Source: Chryseobacterium lathyri
GTDB taxonomy: Bacteria > Bacteroidota > Bacteroidia > Flavobacteriales > Weeksellaceae
Direction of reading: 5' to 3'
Assembly (NCBI RefSeq): GCF_003290185.1
Contig: NZ_QNFY01000004.1
Coordinates: forward strand, 186,001-250,000
DNA: 64,000 bases
In this document: one piece after another, positions 32,308 through 42,220 of the stretch
How positions within the stretch are numbered: the stretch's first letter is position 1
How the letters are laid out: each line of letters begins with the position of its first letter
Notes under the pieces: generated by a model
What the model saw: only the letters and a program-made list of their open reading frames with translations
Databases searched by the model: none
What the model was told of the DNA's origin: nothing
Translations under genes and position numbers: made by a program

Positions 32308-33552
32308 ATGGAATTAAAAAGAGTAGTTGTAACCGGTTTTGGCGCAATAACACCGATTGGAAATAATGCAAAAGAATACTGGGAAAATCTTCTTAAAGGT
32401 GAGAGCGGTGCTGCTCCGATTACTCTTTTTGATGCCAAAAACTTTAAAACTAAATTCGCTTGCGAGGTGAAAGGCTTCGATCCATTACAGCATTTTGATA
32501 AGAAAGAAGCTAAAAAAATGGACCGGAATACCCAGCTTGGGCTGGTAGCTGCAAGAGAAGCGGTAGCACACTCCAGGATTATGGAAGACAATGTAGATAA
32601 AAACAGAGTCGGTGTAATCTGGGGGTCAGGAATCGGAGGTTTAGAAACTTTCGAAACTGAGGTTTTAGGATGGGCGAACACGGAAATTCCAAGATTCAAC
32701 CCATTCTTTATTCCTAAGATGATCGCGGATATCACTCCTGGACATATTTCAATAGAGTATGGCTTTCACGGGCCGAATTATACTACGGTATCTGCCTGTG
32801 CATCTTCAGCCAACGCTTTAATTGATTCCAAGATGATTATCCAGCTTGGAAAAGCAGATGTTATTGTATGCGGAGGCTCTGAAGCAGCCGTAACAGCAAG
32901 TGGTGTCGGTGGATTTAATGCGATGATGGCACTTTCTACAAGAAATGACGATCCTAAAACAGCTTCAAGACCTTTTGACAAAGACAGAGATGGCTTTGTG
33001 TTGGGCGAAGGAGCAGGATGTATCATCCTTGAGGAATATGAGCACGCAGTAAAACGTGGTGCTACAATTTATGCAGAATTACAAGGTGGCGGGATGAGTG
33101 CAGATGCACATCACATGACTGCCCCGCATCCTGAAGGACTGGGAGCTTATCTGGTAATGAAAAACTGTTTGGAAGACGCAGGCTTAACTGCTGATGAAGT
33201 AGACCATATCAACATGCATGGTACCTCTACTCCATTAGGAGATATTGCAGAATCCAACGCAATTTCAAAATTACTGGGCGAGCACGCTTTTGATATTCAG
33301 ATTAATTCTACAAAATCAATGACCGGACACCTTCTGGGAGCTGCCGGAGTAATTGAAGCTATCGCTGCATTAGGAACTATTATTCATGGTATTGTTCCGC
33401 CTACCATCAACCATTTTACTGATGATGAAAATATTGACAGCAGACTGAATTTCACATTCAACAACGCTGTTAAGAAAGATGTAAAAGTAGCCATGAGCAA
33501 TACTTTTGGATTTGGCGGGCATAACGCTTGCGTTCTATTTAAGAAAATCTAA
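32308..33552 (+). CDS. fabF: Beta-ketoacyl-ACP synthase II
   Basis: 414 residues. Thiolase-fold condensing enzyme with catalytic Cys164 (TVSACASSANAL), His304 (INMHGTSTPLGD) and His341 (TGHLLGAAG). It extends acyl-ACP with malonyl-ACP in fatty acid elongation in the cytoplasm. Length and all active-site residues are normal for FabF. It is directly followed by rnc (9 bp), an arrangement frequent across bacteria. Confidence 0.97.
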   Translation: MELKRVVVTGFGAITPIGNNAKEYWENLLKGESGAAPITLFDAKNFKTKFACEVKGFDPLQHFDKKEAKKMDRNTQLGLVAAREAVAHSRIMEDNVDKNRVGVIWGSGIGGLETFETEVLGWANTEIPRFNPFFIPKMIADITPGHISIEYGFHGPNYTTVSACASSANALIDSKMIIQLGKADVIVCGGSEAAVTASGVGGFNAMMALSTRNDDPKTASRPFDKDRDGFVLGEGAGCIILEEYEHAVKRGATIYAELQGGGMSADAHHMTAPHPEGLGAYLVMKNCLEDAGLTADEVDHINMHGTSTPLGDIAESNAISKLLGEHAFDIQINSTKSMTGHLLGAAGVIEAIAALGTIIHGIVPPTINHFTDDENIDSRLNFTFNNAVKKDVKVAMSNTFGFGGHNACVLFKKI

Positions 33553-33561
33553 ATTCAATGA

Positions 33562-34323
33562 ATGGAGTTACAGAAATACTTTTCTAAATTCCTTCTCAAA
33601 CAAAGAAAAAGAAAATTAACGGAGAGAGACTATTTCCTTAGTACCGAGCTGAAAAAAATGCTGGGTGCGGAGGTTCAGAATATTGCTCTTTACCGTGAAG
33701 CTTTTTCTTTAAAAAGTTCTTCTAAAAATCAAGACTGCAATTACGAGAGGCTTGAATTTTTGGGAGATTCTGTTTTGGGTACAATTATTTCCTGTCATCT
33801 GTTCCAGACCTATCCTCAGGCTAATGAAGGATATCTGACACAGATGAAATCTAAAATTGTTAATAGGAAGAATCTTAATAAATTAGGAGAAGACCTGAAG
33901 CTTATCGATCTTTTGCAGAAGCAGGGATCCGCAGCATTGGGAGAAAACATTTCCGGAAATTTATTTGAGGCACTTATTGGTGCTGTTTATCTGGACTTTC
34001 ATTATGATGCCTGTAAGAGGATCATCTTGGAAAGATTATTGACTCCTAGTGAAATTAACAAGCTTGAGAATAAAATTGTAAGCTATAAAGGTCTTCTGCT
34101 TGAATGGAGCCAGAAGAAAAAAGTAAATATAAAATACGAGACCTGTGAAGAGGTCCAGGCCAATAAAGCGGTGGTATTCAGGTGCCACGTCTGGCTGGGA
34201 GAAGAAAAGATCGCCAATGCGACGGAAACTTCCAAAAAGAAAGCGGAAGAAAAGGCAGCACAAAGAGCATTTTATATTTTAAACAAAAAAGAAAACATAC
34301 TTGGAAATTCAAAAACTTTATGA
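33562..34323 (+). CDS. rnc: Ribonuclease III
   Basis: 253 residues. The RNase III signature is at YERLEFLGDSVLGTII, with the downstream acidic residues in SGNLFEALIGAVYLDF. A C-terminal double-stranded RNA-binding domain spans about 175-245 (YKGLLLEWSQKKKVNIKYET to TSKKKAEEKAAQRAF). It cleaves dsRNA in rRNA precursors and mRNAs. Its end overlaps the next gene by 23 bp. Confidence 0.96.
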   Translation: MELQKYFSKFLLKQRKRKLTERDYFLSTELKKMLGAEVQNIALYREAFSLKSSSKNQDCNYERLEFLGDSVLGTIISCHLFQTYPQANEGYLTQMKSKIVNRKNLNKLGEDLKLIDLLQKQGSAALGENISGNLFEALIGAVYLDFHYDACKRIILERLLTPSEINKLENKIVSYKGLLLEWSQKKKVNIKYETCEEVQANKAVVFRCHVWLGEEKIANATETSKKKAEEKAAQRAFYILNKKENILGNSKTL

Positions 34324-34774
34324 TCTGGATGATATAGAATTTGAAGATATTGCCATAGGATTGGTAAGATTAGCAAAAGATATACCTGCTCATGAGTTTT
34401 TCTACAAAATAAATCAAATCAACGGCCTTACCTTTTCCAGAAAGAAAGATGTGATTATTCACGGGGCTTATTATGATTATTATTTCCCGAGATTTGAGGC
34501 TTATCATAAGTTTACAAAGACATGTTTTACATTTATTTCGAACCGATCCTCGGAAAGTACGCAAAAAAAACTGCAGACCGAGCTCTTTACAGGAGAAGAA
34601 AACATTAAATTTTTATTAAATAATCAGGTAGATGTAGAATATATTCTGCATACTTCGGAACAAATTCCTGATTTTTCCGTAATTTTGCTCCCGGAAAATC
34701 TTGTATTTCCGATACAAGACTATACACTAGGTTCTGAAGAAGAACTTTATCAAATTATCCAGTATTATGAATAA
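34301..34774 (+). CDS. IPExxxVDY-family protein
   Basis: 157 residues. The likely start is a TTG at 34301 (MEIQKLYDLDDIEFEDIAIG), since no in-frame ATG lies nearby and the gene overlaps rnc. The C-terminal part, VDVEYILHTSEQIPDFSVIL, has the VDY-like and IP-type elements that give this small Bacteroidetes family its name. Position between rnc and pyk is the usual context for it. Function is unknown; no catalytic motif is seen. It overlaps pyk by 8 bp. Confidence 0.7.
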   Translation: MEIQKLYDLDDIEFEDIAIGLVRLAKDIPAHEFFYKINQINGLTFSRKKDVIIHGAYYDYYFPRFEAYHKFTKTCFTFISNRSSESTQKKLQTELFTGEENIKFLLNNQVDVEYILHTSEQIPDFSVILLPENLVFPIQDYTLGSEEELYQIIQYYE

Positions 34775-36212
34775 GTATTTAAAGAAGACAAAAATTATTG
34801 CAACACTAGGGCCTGCTTCATCGTCGAAGGAGGTAATGTTAGGACTCATGAAAGCAGGTGTTGATATTTTCAGAATAAATTTTTCACATGCAGATTACGA
34901 ATTAGTTCGAAACAATATTGAAATTATCAGAGAGCTTAATCAGGAATACGGTTTTTCTGTGGGTATCCTTGGAGACCTTCAGGGCCCGAAACTGAGAGTA
35001 GGTGTCGTAAAAGAAGGTTCTTACCTGAACCCCGGCGATATTCTTACTTTTACGAATGAGAAAATAGAAGGTGATTCCACTAAGGTTTACATGACGTATC
35101 AGCAGTTTCCTCAGGATGTAAAAGTTGGGGAGAGAATCCTTATTGATGACGGAAAGCTGATGTTGGAGGTTATTGAAACCAACGAAATAGATACGGTAAA
35201 AGCAAAGACTATTCAAGGGGGACCTTTGAGCTCTAAAAAGGGAGTGAACCTGCCGAATACCAATGTATCTCTTCCTGCTCTTACGGAAAAAGACGTGCAG
35301 GATGCCAATTTCATGCTTGACATGGAGGTTGACTGGATTGCACTTTCTTTCGTACGACACGCACAGGACATTATCGACCTGAAAAAGCTGATCGACAGCC
35401 ATCCAAACGGAAAATTCAAAACTCCGATTATTGCTAAGATCGAAAAGCCTGAAGGTGTTAAAAATATTGACGAAATCTTATTGGAATGTGACGGACTTAT
35501 GGTTGCCCGTGGTGACCTTGGGGTGGAAGTTCCGATGGAAGAAGTTCCAGCTATCCAGAAAAACCTGGTAGAGAAAGCAAGATTTTACTCAAAACCGGTA
35601 ATTATTGCTACACAGATGATGGAAACAATGATCAACAGCCTTACGCCGACAAGAGCAGAGGTAAATGATGTTGCCAACTCTGTATTGGACGGCGCGGACG
35701 CAGTAATGCTTTCCGGAGAAACTTCTGTAGGAAGATATCCGGTTCAGGTAGTTGAAAACATGTCAAAAATTGTACAGAACATTGAGAAGACGCATTTTTA
35801 TCAGCATAAAAATGAACCTATCGAAAAAGACTATAACTGTATTGATGAGAGATTCATTACCAACAGGGTATGTCTTGCAGCAGTAAGAATTGCTAAAACT
35901 ACCAATGTTTCTGCTATTGTTACCCTGACGCATTCAGGATATACAGCATTTCAGCTGGCAGCACACAGACCGAATTCCCATATCATTGTATACAGCGGAA
36001 ACCGAAGAGTGATCACAATGCTAAACCTTCTTTGGGGAGTTCATGCCTTTTATTATGACATGAAAAAATCTACCGATGAAACAATTATCCAGGTAAATAT
36101 GCTGACACACAACCATGGTTATATTGAAAGCGGAGATTTTGTAATCAACATCAATGCTACGCCATCTTATGAAGGTGGAAAAACGAATACATTGAGACTG
36201 ACAACAGTTTAG
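34767..36212 (+). CDS. pyk: Pyruvate kinase
   Basis: 481 residues. It starts KTKIIATLGPASSSKEVMLG. The active-site region is MVARGDLGVEVPMEEVPAIQ with the Lys in PIIAKIEKPEG, followed by the signature PTRAEVNDVANSVLDGADAV. It catalyses the last ATP-yielding step of glycolysis, PEP plus ADP to pyruvate. The C-terminal regulatory domain is present. It is followed by a 7-bp tandem repeat and a strong terminator. Confidence 0.97.
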   Translation: MNKYLKKTKIIATLGPASSSKEVMLGLMKAGVDIFRINFSHADYELVRNNIEIIRELNQEYGFSVGILGDLQGPKLRVGVVKEGSYLNPGDILTFTNEKIEGDSTKVYMTYQQFPQDVKVGERILIDDGKLMLEVIETNEIDTVKAKTIQGGPLSSKKGVNLPNTNVSLPALTEKDVQDANFMLDMEVDWIALSFVRHAQDIIDLKKLIDSHPNGKFKTPIIAKIEKPEGVKNIDEILLECDGLMVARGDLGVEVPMEEVPAIQKNLVEKARFYSKPVIIATQMMETMINSLTPTRAEVNDVANSVLDGADAVMLSGETSVGRYPVQVVENMSKIVQNIEKTHFYQHKNEPIEKDYNCIDERFITNRVCLAAVRIAKTTNVSAIVTLTHSGYTAFQLAAHRPNSHIIVYSGNRRVITMLNLLWGVHAFYYDMKKSTDETIIQVNMLTHNHGYIESGDFVININATPSYEGGKTNTLRLTTV

Positions 36213-36213
36213 A

Positions 36214-36248
36214 CAATAAGCAATAAGCAATAAGCAATAAGCAATAAG
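36214..36248. repeat. Five tandem copies of CAATAAG
   Basis: Five perfect 7-bp units plus a partial sixth begin two bases after the pyk stop codon. They are short enough to vary by slippage. Confidence 0.9.
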
Positions 36249-36273
36249 CAAAATTACTTTAGCTACTATATAA

Positions 36274-36305
36274 AAAATCCCGGAAATAGATGTTTCCGGG
36301 ATTTT
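36274..36305. terminator. Terminator after pyk
   Basis: Stem AAAATCCCGGAAA / TTTCCGGGATTTT with a 6-base loop and T tract. Its symmetry could also stop the converging aldehyde dehydrogenase transcript. Confidence 0.85.
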
Positions 36306-36372
36306 ATTTTTTATATTGTTAACGTAGGTTTACACAAATACATTATACATTATACTTTGTACATCATACAAA

Positions 36373-37665
36373 TCAATTTCCTACAATTGTTCTTGCTGTT
36401 ACAAACTCTTTTAAAGCCAATAATGATAACTCCGTTCCATATCCTGAAGCCTTGCTTCCACCGAATGGAAAACGCGGGTCAGAGCTTGTCATTCTGTTGA
36501 TATTTACCGTTCCTGATTCCAGGTTTTCGATGAAAAACAGCTGACGTTCTTTATTTGCAGTCCAAACAGAGTTTGAAAGCCCAAAAGGAATATCATTGGC
36601 CATTTGTAAAGCCTCTTCATCACTTTTAGCGATCATGATCATCCCAAGAGGTCCGAAAAGTTCTTCTTTTAAAATAGGGTTTCCTTCCTGAACACGAATT
36701 AAACCGGGTTTAAATTCATTTTCAGAAATTCTTTCCAAAGGAATAATAATTTCAGCCCCATTTTCCAATGCTCTGTTGAATTGAGCTTCCAGCTCATCGG
36801 CCAGGTCCGGTCTTGCCATTCCCGCTAATTTAGTTTCCTTATTTAAAGGATCTCCAACTTCATAAGTTTTATATTCTTCAATGAACTTCGGCAAAAATTC
36901 ATCTTCAATTTTTTCATCAATAATAAATCTTTTAGCGGCAGTACAGGTTTGTCCGCAATTTTGAAGTCTGGATTTTACTCCTGCTTTTGCCGCATCATCT
37001 AAATCTGCATCATCGAAAATAATGAAAGCATCACTTCCACCTAATTCCAATAAAGATTTTTTGATATTCAAACCAGCAATTGAAGCTACTTCTCCACCAG
37101 CTTTTCCACTTCCTGTAAGACTTACTCCTTTTACAGCATCATGCTCAAGAATTTCTTTTACGGCTTTATGTCCCACTTCCAGATTCTGAAATACACCTTC
37201 CGGAAAACCTGCCTCTAAAAGGACCTCTACAATTGCATTTCCACTTCCAAAACAAATTGAAGCGTGTTTCAGAACTACTGTATTTCCGGCTAAAATGGCT
37301 GGAACAGCAAACCTCAATACCTGCCAGAAGGGAAAATTCCAGGGCATTACTCCTAAAATTACCCCTTTCGGAACATAATGAACTTCAGAATAAGCAAATT
37401 CAGATTCAACTTTTTCAGGTTTTAAAATATTTTCAGCAACTGCATAGTAATTCATCATTAAAGCACACTTTTCAACCTCAGCAATCGACTCTGAAATCGG
37501 TTTATTCATTTCAGCAGTAATAATTCTTCCGAATTTTTCTGAATTGTTCTTTAAAATTCCTGCCGCTTTTGCGATCAGCTTCTGCTTTTCTTCAAACGGT
37601 ACTTTTCTCCATTCTGAAAATGTCTTATCTGCTTGAATAAGCTTATTTTCAATTAACTGTTCCAT
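36373..37665 (-). CDS. NAD(P)-dependent aldehyde dehydrogenase (succinate-semialdehyde type)
   Basis: 430 residues, somewhat shorter than the roughly 455-480 of classical members because the N-terminus is trimmed. Active-site elements are Asn110 (MPWNFPFWQ), Lys133, general base Glu207 (LLELGGSDAFI) and nucleophile Cys241 (NCGQTCTAAKRF). The PWNFPFWQV and CGQTC patterns place it closest to the YneI/Sad and GabD-like succinate-semialdehyde dehydrogenases. The exact substrate cannot be fixed from sequence. It is a single gene with no obvious pathway partner beside it. Confidence 0.88.
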   Translation of the reverse strand: MEQLIENKLIQADKTFSEWRKVPFEEKQKLIAKAAGILKNNSEKFGRIITAEMNKPISESIAEVEKCALMMNYYAVAENILKPEKVESEFAYSEVHYVPKGVILGVMPWNFPFWQVLRFAVPAILAGNTVVLKHASICFGSGNAIVEVLLEAGFPEGVFQNLEVGHKAVKEILEHDAVKGVSLTGSGKAGGEVASIAGLNIKKSLLELGGSDAFIIFDDADLDDAAKAGVKSRLQNCGQTCTAAKRFIIDEKIEDEFLPKFIEEYKTYEVGDPLNKETKLAGMARPDLADELEAQFNRALENGAEIIIPLERISENEFKPGLIRVQEGNPILKEELFGPLGMIMIAKSDEEALQMANDIPFGLSNSVWTANKERQLFFIENLESGTVNINRMTSSDPRFPFGGSKASGYGTELSLLALKEFVTARTIVGN

Positions 37666-37803
37666 AATATAATTTCTGTTTTAAATTCACAAAATGAATT
37701 TATTAATGCCTTTATTCTAAAAGCAGTGTGAAAGTAACAAATTCTATTCCTTAAGGCTAAATAAAGTAATGATTTTTCTCTATAGAAATAATATAATTTA
37801 TTC

Positions 37804-38727
37804 TCAGACCATAAACCATTCATTCACAAGACATGCGGCCAGCCTGGCTGTTCTGTCCTGAATATCAAGGGAAGGATTGACTTCTGCAACATCAAGTGCT
37901 ATCAGTTTTTTATTTTTTAAAATATGTCTGTAAAAATGCATAAAAGGGGTATCTGCAAAGATCCCATTATAGGCGGAAGCGGAAACTCCGGGAGCAATGG
38001 ATGCATTGAAAACGTCCATGCAGATGGTAAGATAAGCAAAATCTACAGTCTCCATCAGCTCATCGATACGCTGGTAGATGGAAGGAAGATTTTCAAAAAA
38101 GAGTTCATCAGCAAGGATATATTTCATCCCGTACTGATGGGCTGTATCAAAAAGCTTCAGAGTATTTGAGTTTCTCTGGATTCCGATATGAAGTGAGTTG
38201 ATCTGCCCTTCCTGTGCAATTTGCCAGAACCCTGTTCCGGAGCTTGCCCCTACTCCTTTTTCCGGCTGCCTGTTGTCAAAATGGGCGTCTATATTGATGA
38301 TCCCAATTTTCTGTTCCGGAAAAGCCGTTTTCACGCCTAAATAATGCGCATAGGTTACTTCATGGCCTCCTCCTAAAACAAGTGACTTTCCTCCTTTCAG
38401 CAAAACTTTTGAAACATTTTTCGCAAGGCTGTTCTGGGCACCTTCAAGATCGCCGTCTTCACAGGTTATATTTCCAAAATCAAGAAGGGAGAAATCCGGA
38501 CGGATCACAGGGAAATTAGACATATTTTTTCGGATTACATCAGGGGCATCTTTGGCACCCTGCCGTCCTTTATTTCTTCTGACTCCTTCATCTACGGCAA
38601 AGCCATGCAGAACAAAATCATCTGCTTTAATATTGTCGTAATTATGTTCTTCCTTAACTCTTTGAAATATTCTGTGGAAAAGAGGTTCTTCTCCGTCTAA
38701 TCTGCCTTGCCAAGTGTCCTGAAACAT
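37804..38727 (-). CDS. hutG: Formimidoylglutamase-like ureohydrolase
   Basis: 307 residues of the arginase/agmatinase fold. Metal-ligand motifs are GGGHEVTYAH (His122), NIDAHFD (Asp147, His149, Asp151) and CMDVFNASIAPGVSA (Asp238). In the last motif the usual second Asp of DxD is Phe240, which may be normal for this branch or may affect metal binding. A HutG role, formimidoyl-glutamate to glutamate plus formamide, is inferred from family resemblance and from hutI about 3.5 kb upstream on the same strand. Confidence 0.75.
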   Translation of the reverse strand: MFQDTWQGRLDGEEPLFHRIFQRVKEEHNYDNIKADDFVLHGFAVDEGVRRNKGRQGAKDAPDVIRKNMSNFPVIRPDFSLLDFGNITCEDGDLEGAQNSLAKNVSKVLLKGGKSLVLGGGHEVTYAHYLGVKTAFPEQKIGIINIDAHFDNRQPEKGVGASSGTGFWQIAQEGQINSLHIGIQRNSNTLKLFDTAHQYGMKYILADELFFENLPSIYQRIDELMETVDFAYLTICMDVFNASIAPGVSASAYNGIFADTPFMHFYRHILKNKKLIALDVAEVNPSLDIQDRTARLAACLVNEWFMV

Positions 38728-38864
38728 AGATCTAAATTAAATTTTAATTACTGCGTTTTATCCAGTAAATCTAAATAATATTGTTTAGATATTAAAACGC
38801 TCCTGTGTTCAATTTCAAAAATGCTCCATGACTTCTGTCATTCCTGTAATATGCTGATCTTAAA

Positions 38865-40880
38865 TTATTTTTTTTTCTGATTGGCGTTACTGCTTATGAA
38901 CATTTCATTTCGCTCTTCTGAAACAATTTCTAGGAATCGTTCATAATGCTTGAGTACATCAGAAATCAGTTCATTCTTTGTAAAGTACTGCACATCATAC
39001 CCTTCTCTTCCATCTCCGAAATAGGATCTCGGATAGTGGGTTTTATTGTCATCGAGATCGGGAAGATTCTCTTCAGTGATCATGTATTCTGAAACGGTTT
39101 TCACTCTATTTTCAATTCCATAAATAAAATTATTGACGATTCCCTGGTGAATCTCTATTTCTATTCTGGCAGGATTTTCATAATGATTTATTTTGGCTTC
39201 AATTCCGTTCGCTGCAAATTCCTGCCGCAGATCTGTAAAGGCTTCTTTTGTTTTGATCTGAATAAAATGATCTACCGAAGAGTTATCTTTAAAGGAAACA
39301 ATATTTTTTAAACGCTCTTTCCAAAACTCGCCTGACCATGGAACGGTTGAAGCAGAAAAGTTAGTCTCATAATATTTCTGGTCAATGATCAGTCCCTTCA
39401 TCAAACTTACTATAAATAAAAGTATGATGACTGAAAAGGGTAATGCCGTAATTAAAGTCATACTTTGAAGCGCTTTTAATCCCCCGGCGTTTAATAGCAA
39501 AAGGGAAAGCACAGCGAGTAAAATACCCCAGAATACAATCTGCCATTTGGGAGATTTTTTAGCATTTTTGGTAGCGATACTGTTCATCACAAATATTCCC
39601 GAATCAGCGGAGGTCACAAAGAAAATAATAATGATGGCAATAACGAAAAACCCGGTCAGTGTTGATAAGGGCATATATTCTAAAAACCGGAACATCAATG
39701 CATCAGGATCGGACGCCAGTTGACTCAATTTTCCATTTGCAATATTTAAATCAAACCAGATAGCACTGTTTCCAAACACGGACATCCAGATAAAATTGAA
39801 TAACGTAGGAAGTACTAAAACTGCCAGAATAAATTCTCTGATGGTTCTTCCCTTGGAAATCCGGGCGATAAATAATCCTACATAAGGCGACCATGAAATC
39901 CACCACGCCCAATATAAAATAGTCCAGTCATAGAACCATGGCAATGCATTCTTTTCGTAGACATGGGTATTGAAAGTAAGATTGAAAAAATTATTGATAT
40001 AGTTTCCCAATCCATCTGTAAAGCTTCCTATCAGATAGACCGTCGGGCCCAATATTAGTACAAAAAGTAAGAGTACAATGACGCTCATTACATTGATATT
40101 GCTTAAAATCTTTACCCCTTTATCCACTCCGCTAATCGCTGAAAATACAGAAAGAGTAATAAGACTGATCACAATAATCACCTGATTGGTAAAACTGTTT
40201 TCCGCGGTAATATGAAGTATATTTAATCCTGAACTGATCTGTACCACTCCAAATCCTAAAGTAGTAGTCAATCCGAAGAAAGTGCAACATAATGCAAATA
40301 CATCAATTGCATTCCCCCATTTACCATTAATCTTATCTTTCAGCAATGGATAAAAACAGCTTCGTAATGAAAGCGGCAGCCTGTACCGGTAAGCAAAGTA
40401 CGATAAAGAAAGTCCTACCACTCCGTAAATAGCCCAGGCATGAACTCCCCAGTGAAAAAAGGTATACAATTGTGCCTGCTTGGCTCTGCTAACGTAATGA
40501 TTATCGGCAAAAACTTCGGAAGAATAATGCTGCATAGGTTCTGCCACACTAAAATAAATCAGCCCGATTCCCATTCCTGCTGCAAACAGCATTGAGATCC
40601 ATGAGAAAAAGGAGTATTCAGGTTTGCTGTCGTTAGCTCCCAGCTTTATATTCGCATATTTACTGAACAGCAGGTAAACTAAAAAGATCACAAACAGAGT
40701 GACCGCCCATACATACACCCAGTTCAGATTAATAAATATAAATTGTTTAATCTCGTTTAAAATATTTTCCGTCGGCTTAGGATAAAGAGCCGAAAGAAAA
40801 CATGTTCCGATAATAAAAATGAGACTTGGAATAGTAACACCTTTGTTGAAAGTAGACTTTAGATTTTCAAATTTCATCAA
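38865..40880 (-). CDS. BCCT-family transporter (BetT-like)
   Basis: 671 residues with 12 predicted transmembrane helices. The BCCT signature region is WTILYWAWWISWSPYVGLFI, followed by ARISKGRTIREFILA, and an upstream AAGMGIGLIYFSVAEP motif. A cytoplasmic C-terminal domain of about 150 residues (FIQIKTKEAFTDLRQEFAA to YPRSYFGDGREGYDVQYFT) resembles that of BetT choline transporters. The likely substrate is choline, betaine or carnitine. It may act in osmoprotection or nutrition. No betaine synthesis genes are nearby. Confidence 0.9.
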   Translation of the reverse strand: MMKFENLKSTFNKGVTIPSLIFIIGTCFLSALYPKPTENILNEIKQFIFINLNWVYVWAVTLFVIFLVYLLFSKYANIKLGANDSKPEYSFFSWISMLFAAGMGIGLIYFSVAEPMQHYSSEVFADNHYVSRAKQAQLYTFFHWGVHAWAIYGVVGLSLSYFAYRYRLPLSLRSCFYPLLKDKINGKWGNAIDVFALCCTFFGLTTTLGFGVVQISSGLNILHITAENSFTNQVIIVISLITLSVFSAISGVDKGVKILSNINVMSVIVLLLFVLILGPTVYLIGSFTDGLGNYINNFFNLTFNTHVYEKNALPWFYDWTILYWAWWISWSPYVGLFIARISKGRTIREFILAVLVLPTLFNFIWMSVFGNSAIWFDLNIANGKLSQLASDPDALMFRFLEYMPLSTLTGFFVIAIIIIFFVTSADSGIFVMNSIATKNAKKSPKWQIVFWGILLAVLSLLLLNAGGLKALQSMTLITALPFSVIILLFIVSLMKGLIIDQKYYETNFSASTVPWSGEFWKERLKNIVSFKDNSSVDHFIQIKTKEAFTDLRQEFAANGIEAKINHYENPARIEIEIHQGIVNNFIYGIENRVKTVSEYMITEENLPDLDDNKTHYPRSYFGDGREGYDVQYFTKNELISDVLKHYERFLEIVSEERNEMFISSNANQKKK

Positions 40881-41119
40881 GTTTATTTTTTCGTATTAAT
40901 ATTGACAGACACCTGGCATAGCCCTGGCAGAAGTACTCAAAGAATAATATGACTGCGTTATTTTCCTTATCAAGGAGTGTACTTAAGAACTATAGAAAAT
41001 TACTGTTTTATACAATGAATCAACAGTAATGGGGTGACAATATAAGAAAACTTAAATAAAAAATAAAAGTCTGAGGCTGTATTCCGCCTAATTTGCCTTG
41101 TAAAAAAAATGTATTTTCT

Positions 41120-42217
41120 TTAATTTACATTGTAGTGTTCAAAGCTCTGCCAGTACTTATCTTTATAAATTTCAAGTGAAATTTTATACTGAGGATTGTC
41201 TTTTATGATCCGATCAAAAACTTTAGAAGGCTGCCTGAAGTCCTTGCTTGCAAAGTAAATGCTTTTGGAATTGTCTGCGGTTTCCCTGCCGATATACAAA
41301 TGACCATCTTTTTGGCCAAGAAGTTCTATTGCATAGTCTTCAATGACATTCATTGTATTGTAATCCGCTTCTTCCGGAAAACCATTATTGTTCTTTCCAT
41401 CGTAAGAAATTTTCAGGGCAGAAATCCACGGATAAGAGGCTTTTGCATCATATTTTAACAGAGAAGCATTGACTGTGGCCATAAGCGGCATTCCGTTTTC
41501 CAGAGTGGCTTCAAGAAGAGAAAACTGATCTTCACTTTCCAAAACCTGCCGGTCTTTATACTTTTCTGTAAATTCTCTTTCTCTCCACAGAAGAAATTCT
41601 TTTAGTTTTTCTATGGGAATAAGTTCCTGCTCCGCTTCACTTTTACCTATAATGCTGAAAGTATCAATTTGGGTGGCAAAATTCAACTCGCCCAGGAAAT
41701 TATCCAGAAAAATACAGATTCCCGTCGTGGCCGATTGTCTGTTTTCTTCGTTTAAGTTTTCATAAACAAACGCCAGATCAATCTCATCCGGATAACCTTG
41801 TATTTCATTGGAGTAAAAATAGATATTGTTTTTTGTAAATTCTAAGTCCCCCATTCTCAATCCAATATTTTCAATATTCGTTTCGGGTTTGAGGGCTGTA
41901 AATTTCCAATGATCAATCTTAGGAGCAGCAGCAATAAGTTCTTCTGCAAAAATTATTTTTTTTACATCACCTTCTACCGTAATGATAAGTTCGGCCGTAT
42001 CTTCATCACACATTCCTGAGAGGAAATAGTAACCGTCATTTATCTTAGTAAGTTCAGGAGATATGATATCAAAAAACTGTTCTTCAATATGTTCTCTGCT
42101 TTTTACAACTTCAAAAAAAGTTTTCTCTTTTATTAAAAACCAGTCCCAAAAGTCCTTATAGGTTTTGGTTTCTTTCTCCGGCTGTTTTTTGCCTAAGATC
42201 TTATCAAAAATACCCAT
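41120..42217 (-). CDS. DUF695-like cytoplasmic protein
   Basis: 365 residues without signal peptide or membrane helix. Two parts are visible: an N-terminal domain (FWDWFLIKEKTFFEVVKSRE to about 180) and a C-terminal part from about 240 (YPWISALKISYDGKNNNGFP, YIGRETADNSKSIYFASKDF, YKDKYWQSFEHY) with the strand pattern of DUF695. Function is unknown. It ends a same-strand run that begins with hutI, only 3 bp upstream, so the two are probably cotranscribed. Confidence 0.6.
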   Translation of the reverse strand: MGIFDKILGKKQPEKETKTYKDFWDWFLIKEKTFFEVVKSREHIEEQFFDIISPELTKINDGYYFLSGMCDEDTAELIITVEGDVKKIIFAEELIAAAPKIDHWKFTALKPETNIENIGLRMGDLEFTKNNIYFYSNEIQGYPDEIDLAFVYENLNEENRQSATTGICIFLDNFLGELNFATQIDTFSIIGKSEAEQELIPIEKLKEFLLWREREFTEKYKDRQVLESEDQFSLLEATLENGMPLMATVNASLLKYDAKASYPWISALKISYDGKNNNGFPEEADYNTMNVIEDYAIELLGQKDGHLYIGRETADNSKSIYFASKDFRQPSKVFDRIIKDNPQYKISLEIYKDKYWQSFEHYNVN

Positions 42218-42220
42218 TTT

